A stretch of DNA of 64,000 nt from Centroberyx gerrardi (lineage: Eukaryota > Chordata > Actinopteri > Beryciformes > Berycidae), in the NCBI RefSeq assembly GCF_048128805.1, contig NC_136005.1:17696260-17760259 (forward strand), in the 5' to 3' direction. A program made the translations under genes and the position numbers. Below the pieces are notes generated by a model. That model ran no database searches. It saw only the letters and a program-made list of their open reading frames with translations, and was not told the DNA's origin. Position 1 is the stretch's first letter, and each line of letters starts with the position of its first letter. Positions 53,937 through 64,000 of this stretch are shown piece by piece.

Positions 53937-53955
53937 CCATGTGTGTCAGGTTTAA

Positions 53956-55479
53956 GCTGCACACAGCATTCTGTCGAGGTCCAAAGGTGTCATTTTATTT
54001 TATCTTAAACAATGATTAACAAAAGTATCAGGGTGCCGATAGCAAAATATTGTGCTTTCAAGTAGAGCAACTTCATCTTTGCATATTGTGCTATCGCTGT
54101 ACAGCTGTGAAGTTAGTATTCATGAGATTTACAATGCAATTTTTATGAGGGTCAAACAGCTCAGACTTTTCTACTGAAGTTGGTGTGATGTTCATTTGCA
54201 TGAGAGCACATTAGGTGTAGGTAGGCCTATAATAAAGTATGCATCTCCCACACAGGGGACTTTTTAACATGTGTGGTTGTTCATTTACGAACTACATCAT
54301 TCTCTGGAGAGAAAAAAAAAAAAAAACACTCGTGGGGATAAGGAAATGATGTCTCACACTGGCAGGAACAAGCCTCAGTGATGGAAAATCAAACCACAAA
54401 ACATCCAGAAGATAAAATTTCTCATGGGGTTTACTGAGTAATGACTGGTTTGGTATGATAATGCAAACCTCTAATTGTCAAACGCATCAATTACAATGGC
54501 CTACAAACATTAAAAACTATATAAACTGTCTATATAAAAATCTGTAACTCTTCAGTCTTCACCCTCCCCACATGCAAACTTATTTTTTTAACTTAATTTA
54601 TCTTAAAGAGCCATGTTTACACCTGGAAAGACCTGTGATCATAGTATTGTTTCCAATGAAATAGTGATAAATAAAAGGTGGATAAACCATGATCAAACAA
54701 ACACCAATTTAAACAAAAATCCATTACATTTTTCTAAATTCATACTTTTTTTCTTAACAGACCCTAACCACATACAATTTAACATCAGCAGTCTTAAAGA
54801 GCCTGGTATCAGCCTAAAAAATGTGGATAAACTCTATTCCACGAATAAAACGGTGGGTAAACTAGTTTTAGGTTGCTTTACCCTCCAGTGACTCCCTAAT
54901 TGTTCCTGTAATGTTAATTAAATATTCAACATGTTACTTCAGTTTACAGGGGTGAGAGCCGCTCGCTTGTACTTTCCACTGTGACTGTTGAAGTTGACCC
55001 AGATCTGGCTCAAACAGGTAGGTAGCTCTGCTTACCTAGGCTACTTTATTATTTCGTGCTGATCTCGTGCACTTTGTGGTTTAAGGGGAAACGTGCACAT
55101 AAAAAGGTGCAACTAAACCCACCCCCCAAATCTTTAAATCTGCAGTGTTGTGCACAATTTTGATGCACCTCTTCCTGCCCGTGTTTTCCCAAACCCAGCC
55201 TCGACGCGGTACTGTATATTAGTTACTGTACACATTTTACCCCAAAAAAGTAATCTAGGTACCCGTATAAAAGGCTACCACATACAGCAGGTCAACAGCC
55301 AGTCTAAATATGTAGTTGGGTTTTTTTTTTTAACTACTGCTTCTACCTGTGAACCAGTGTTTTAGTTTAAAGCCTTAGAAGTACACACAAGCCTTATACA
55401 ATGTACACAATCGAAGTTTTCTTCGAAACATTATAAAAGAAAACTAGAGATTCTGTTGTATAATTATTACTTTACTTAC
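53956..55479. other. First intron of the SEFIR gene
   Basis: AT-rich, with an A16 run near 54310. No gene or clear repeat was recognised. Confidence 0.5.
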
Positions 55480-55760
55480 CGTCGCTGCCTGAAGTTAAAA
55501 AACACAGGTAAGTTAGGCTCCTCGTTATCAGCTAATTTACTTTCACGTGAGACCGACGCGGCGTAAAACTTCACTTTAGTTCCTTTAATTCTCGTCTCGT
55601 AAAATACTTTAAGTTTTGTAGTCGGACTCTTTTTTTCAACCCCTTGTCTTCCAAAGATTAGAAAATAAAGACGCACAACACCGTTTTGCGCTTAATGGAG
55701 CTCGTGCGCTGCCGAGCCGAGTAACCGCCCCGCGGTCTCGCTCCACCTTTTACCACCACC
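55480..55760 (-). promoter_or_regulatory. traf3ip2l: Probable non-coding first exon and promoter of the SEFIR gene
   Basis: On the minus strand, GCAGCGACG|GTAAGTAAAG at 55480 is a strong splice donor. A matching acceptor (GTGTGCAG, exon from 53955) precedes the ATG exon. The sequence just upstream (55690-55745) is GC- and CpG-rich on an AT-rich background (GCCGAGCCGAGTAACCGCCC read on plus), consistent with a promoter. The open frame through this exon lacks an ATG and ends at a stop after splicing, so the exon is best read as 5' UTR. Confidence 0.55.
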
Positions 55761-56140
55761 GTGTTATGTAAATACAGTTGGACTTCCTTAACTCGTATAA
55801 CTGCACCGGATTTATCACATTCATATGAGTACTTCAGTACAGGCAGAAAACCTCGGTCAATTTAGTTGTGCCAAACACTGTAAAACTTATATGCTTATTT
55901 CAGTAGCACAGGTGCAACACAAGCCCACAACACAGTAGTGGAGAAAAGTACAATTTATTTCATTATTTTTTTTTTATATTTACTTCTTATTTTACTTCTG
56001 AATCAACCTGTCTGCCAACAGTTCTACAATGATTTGACATTCATACATGTATTTTCAAGAAGCCAACCAAATTAATTCCAAGAATGAAACACAAGGATTA
56101 TTAAAAAATCAAATGAAATTCAAGGATCTTTAAAACAATG

Positions 56141-63099
<6,959 letters not shown>

Positions 63100-64000
63100 T
63101 TTTTTTTTTGTCTTGGATTTTCAAAATAAAGTTAAAAAATTGGAAAAATCCACATCTCTGTAAAACACAAATCATACAACTGGAATATTCTAACAAATAG
63201 CAAATGGTGAAGACAATGGAGTAGAAGCGCTGCTGGGTCTTTGTGGTGATCACATACAGGTGCTCTTTGGATACTTCAGGTGTACTGTACTTATTCCATC
63301 TTGTGAAGGGCTCATTGCATGAGTGGAATATGGTCTCAATAAAAAATGTAAAATGCAAGTCTCCTTCAAAAACGATCCAAGGCACACTGTAGGGTTTGTG
63401 CAAAATTAAAATGCCTTTATTTTACATGGCAATATGTATTTAAAATGACCAACGCGTTGCGACCGACATAGGTCTTCATCAGGGTCATTGTCAGCAGTAG
63501 CTTACACACCTATATTGTGTTACACTAATGAGTTGAGTGGGAGGATGGTTCTCTATCAATGTGCAAGCCTATTGGTCAAAAAACAAGAAAGTGATACATC
63601 ATCAACAGAAAGGAGAAAGAAGGAAGAAAGAAAAGGAGGGAAGGGGGATAGAAGGAAGTGAAGAAGAGAGAGAGATGAGAGCAGGGGTAAACCTAAATCA
63701 TTAAAAAGAAGATGGATATAATGTGGCTACCAAGTCAAGGTGGACCTAATCCTTTCCTTATGTACACATGATGAATTCCTCAATCTATAACCTGGTCCAC
63801 ATTTTTCTGTTCATAACTACAAACACATATTGACTACACAATCACCTTAACCATCAATAGTTCCATATATTAAAATACAATTTTTCTATTATTCCTGAAG
63901 TGATATTTCACAGAAAAGGAGAAAAGTCTATCTCATCATTGAGGCCAGGGTATTTCGTTGCTTTCAGTTGTACAATCCAAAAGGTCTTGCGTTGGAGTAG
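63100..64000 (-). mobile_element. Penelope-like (Neptune-type) retroelement 3' part, truncated by the window edge
   Basis: On the minus strand, the right edge encodes QRKTFWIVQLKATKYPGLND and then a stop (TGA at 63908-63910). This is the end of a GIY-YIG endonuclease region typical of Penelope-like elements. A 3' UTR follows, containing CTGATGAAGACCTATGTCGG, CGCAACGCGTTGG and AATAAAGGCATTTTAATTTT, wording common to teleost elements of this class. The far end is near an A-run at about 63101-63110 (AAGACAAAAAAAAAA). It lies in the chd1l intron in the gene's own orientation. The upstream reverse transcriptase is outside the window, so intactness cannot be judged. Confidence 0.65.

Noticed and set aside
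55480-55676. 66-codon minus-strand frame as an N-terminal coding exon of the SEFIR gene
   Set aside because: It starts at GTG, has no ATG, and after splicing to 53955 runs into the TAG at the end of the next exon.

Overview
The window is nuclear DNA from a ray-finned (teleost) fish. Genes are intron-rich and AT-rich introns separate GC-rich exons. There are many dinucleotide microsatellites, a tRNA-derived SINE, hAT-type MITEs and a Penelope-like retroelement tail. Nothing bacterial or viral was seen. Protein identities below come from recognising family sequences by eye; no database search was run.

Layout, left to right. (1) 22-4559 (+): the last five coding exons of a Shroom gene, best matched to shroom2, carrying the ASD2 Rho-kinase-binding domain, followed by a 1.5 kb 3' UTR. 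(2) 8240-9010 (+): an intronless claudin resembling claudin-34. (3) 13688-14347 (-): a second intronless claudin resembling claudin-22/24. (4) 18223-48038 (+): the complete wwc3 gene (WW and C2 domain, KIBRA family), reconstructed here as 23 coding exons that join in frame to 1164 codons plus stop. (5) 50868-53936 (-): an Act1/TRAF3IP2-like SEFIR adaptor (9 coding exons, 453 aa), with a probable non-coding first exon near 55.5-55.7 kb. (6) 56141-62387 (-): the 3' thirteen coding exons of chd1l (ALC1), from the end of the Snf2 helicase through the macro domain to a C-terminal BRCT domain. The rest of chd1l lies beyond the right edge, where a Penelope-like element fragment occupies the intron.

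The order SHROOM2-CLDN34-WWC3 is the one known on human Xp22, which supports the gene names. The claudin-22-like gene beside wwc3 mirrors the CLDN22/CLDN24-WWC2 linkage on human 4q, as expected of whole-genome-duplication paralogous segments. The genes share broad themes (Shroom, claudins and WWC act at the epithelial cortex and junctions; the SEFIR adaptor serves IL-17 signalling; CHD1L serves chromatin repair), but they are independent transcription units and not an operon-like system.

The most unusual observations concern RNA processing. The chd1l BRCT domain is interrupted by what looks like a U12-type AT-AC intron. Two wwc3 introns need GC donors. Two wwc3 exons with lengths divisible by three (16 and 20) are each bracketed by complementary (TG)n/(AC)n tracts. 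wwc3 exon 4 is preceded by about 80 nt of pure TC repeat.
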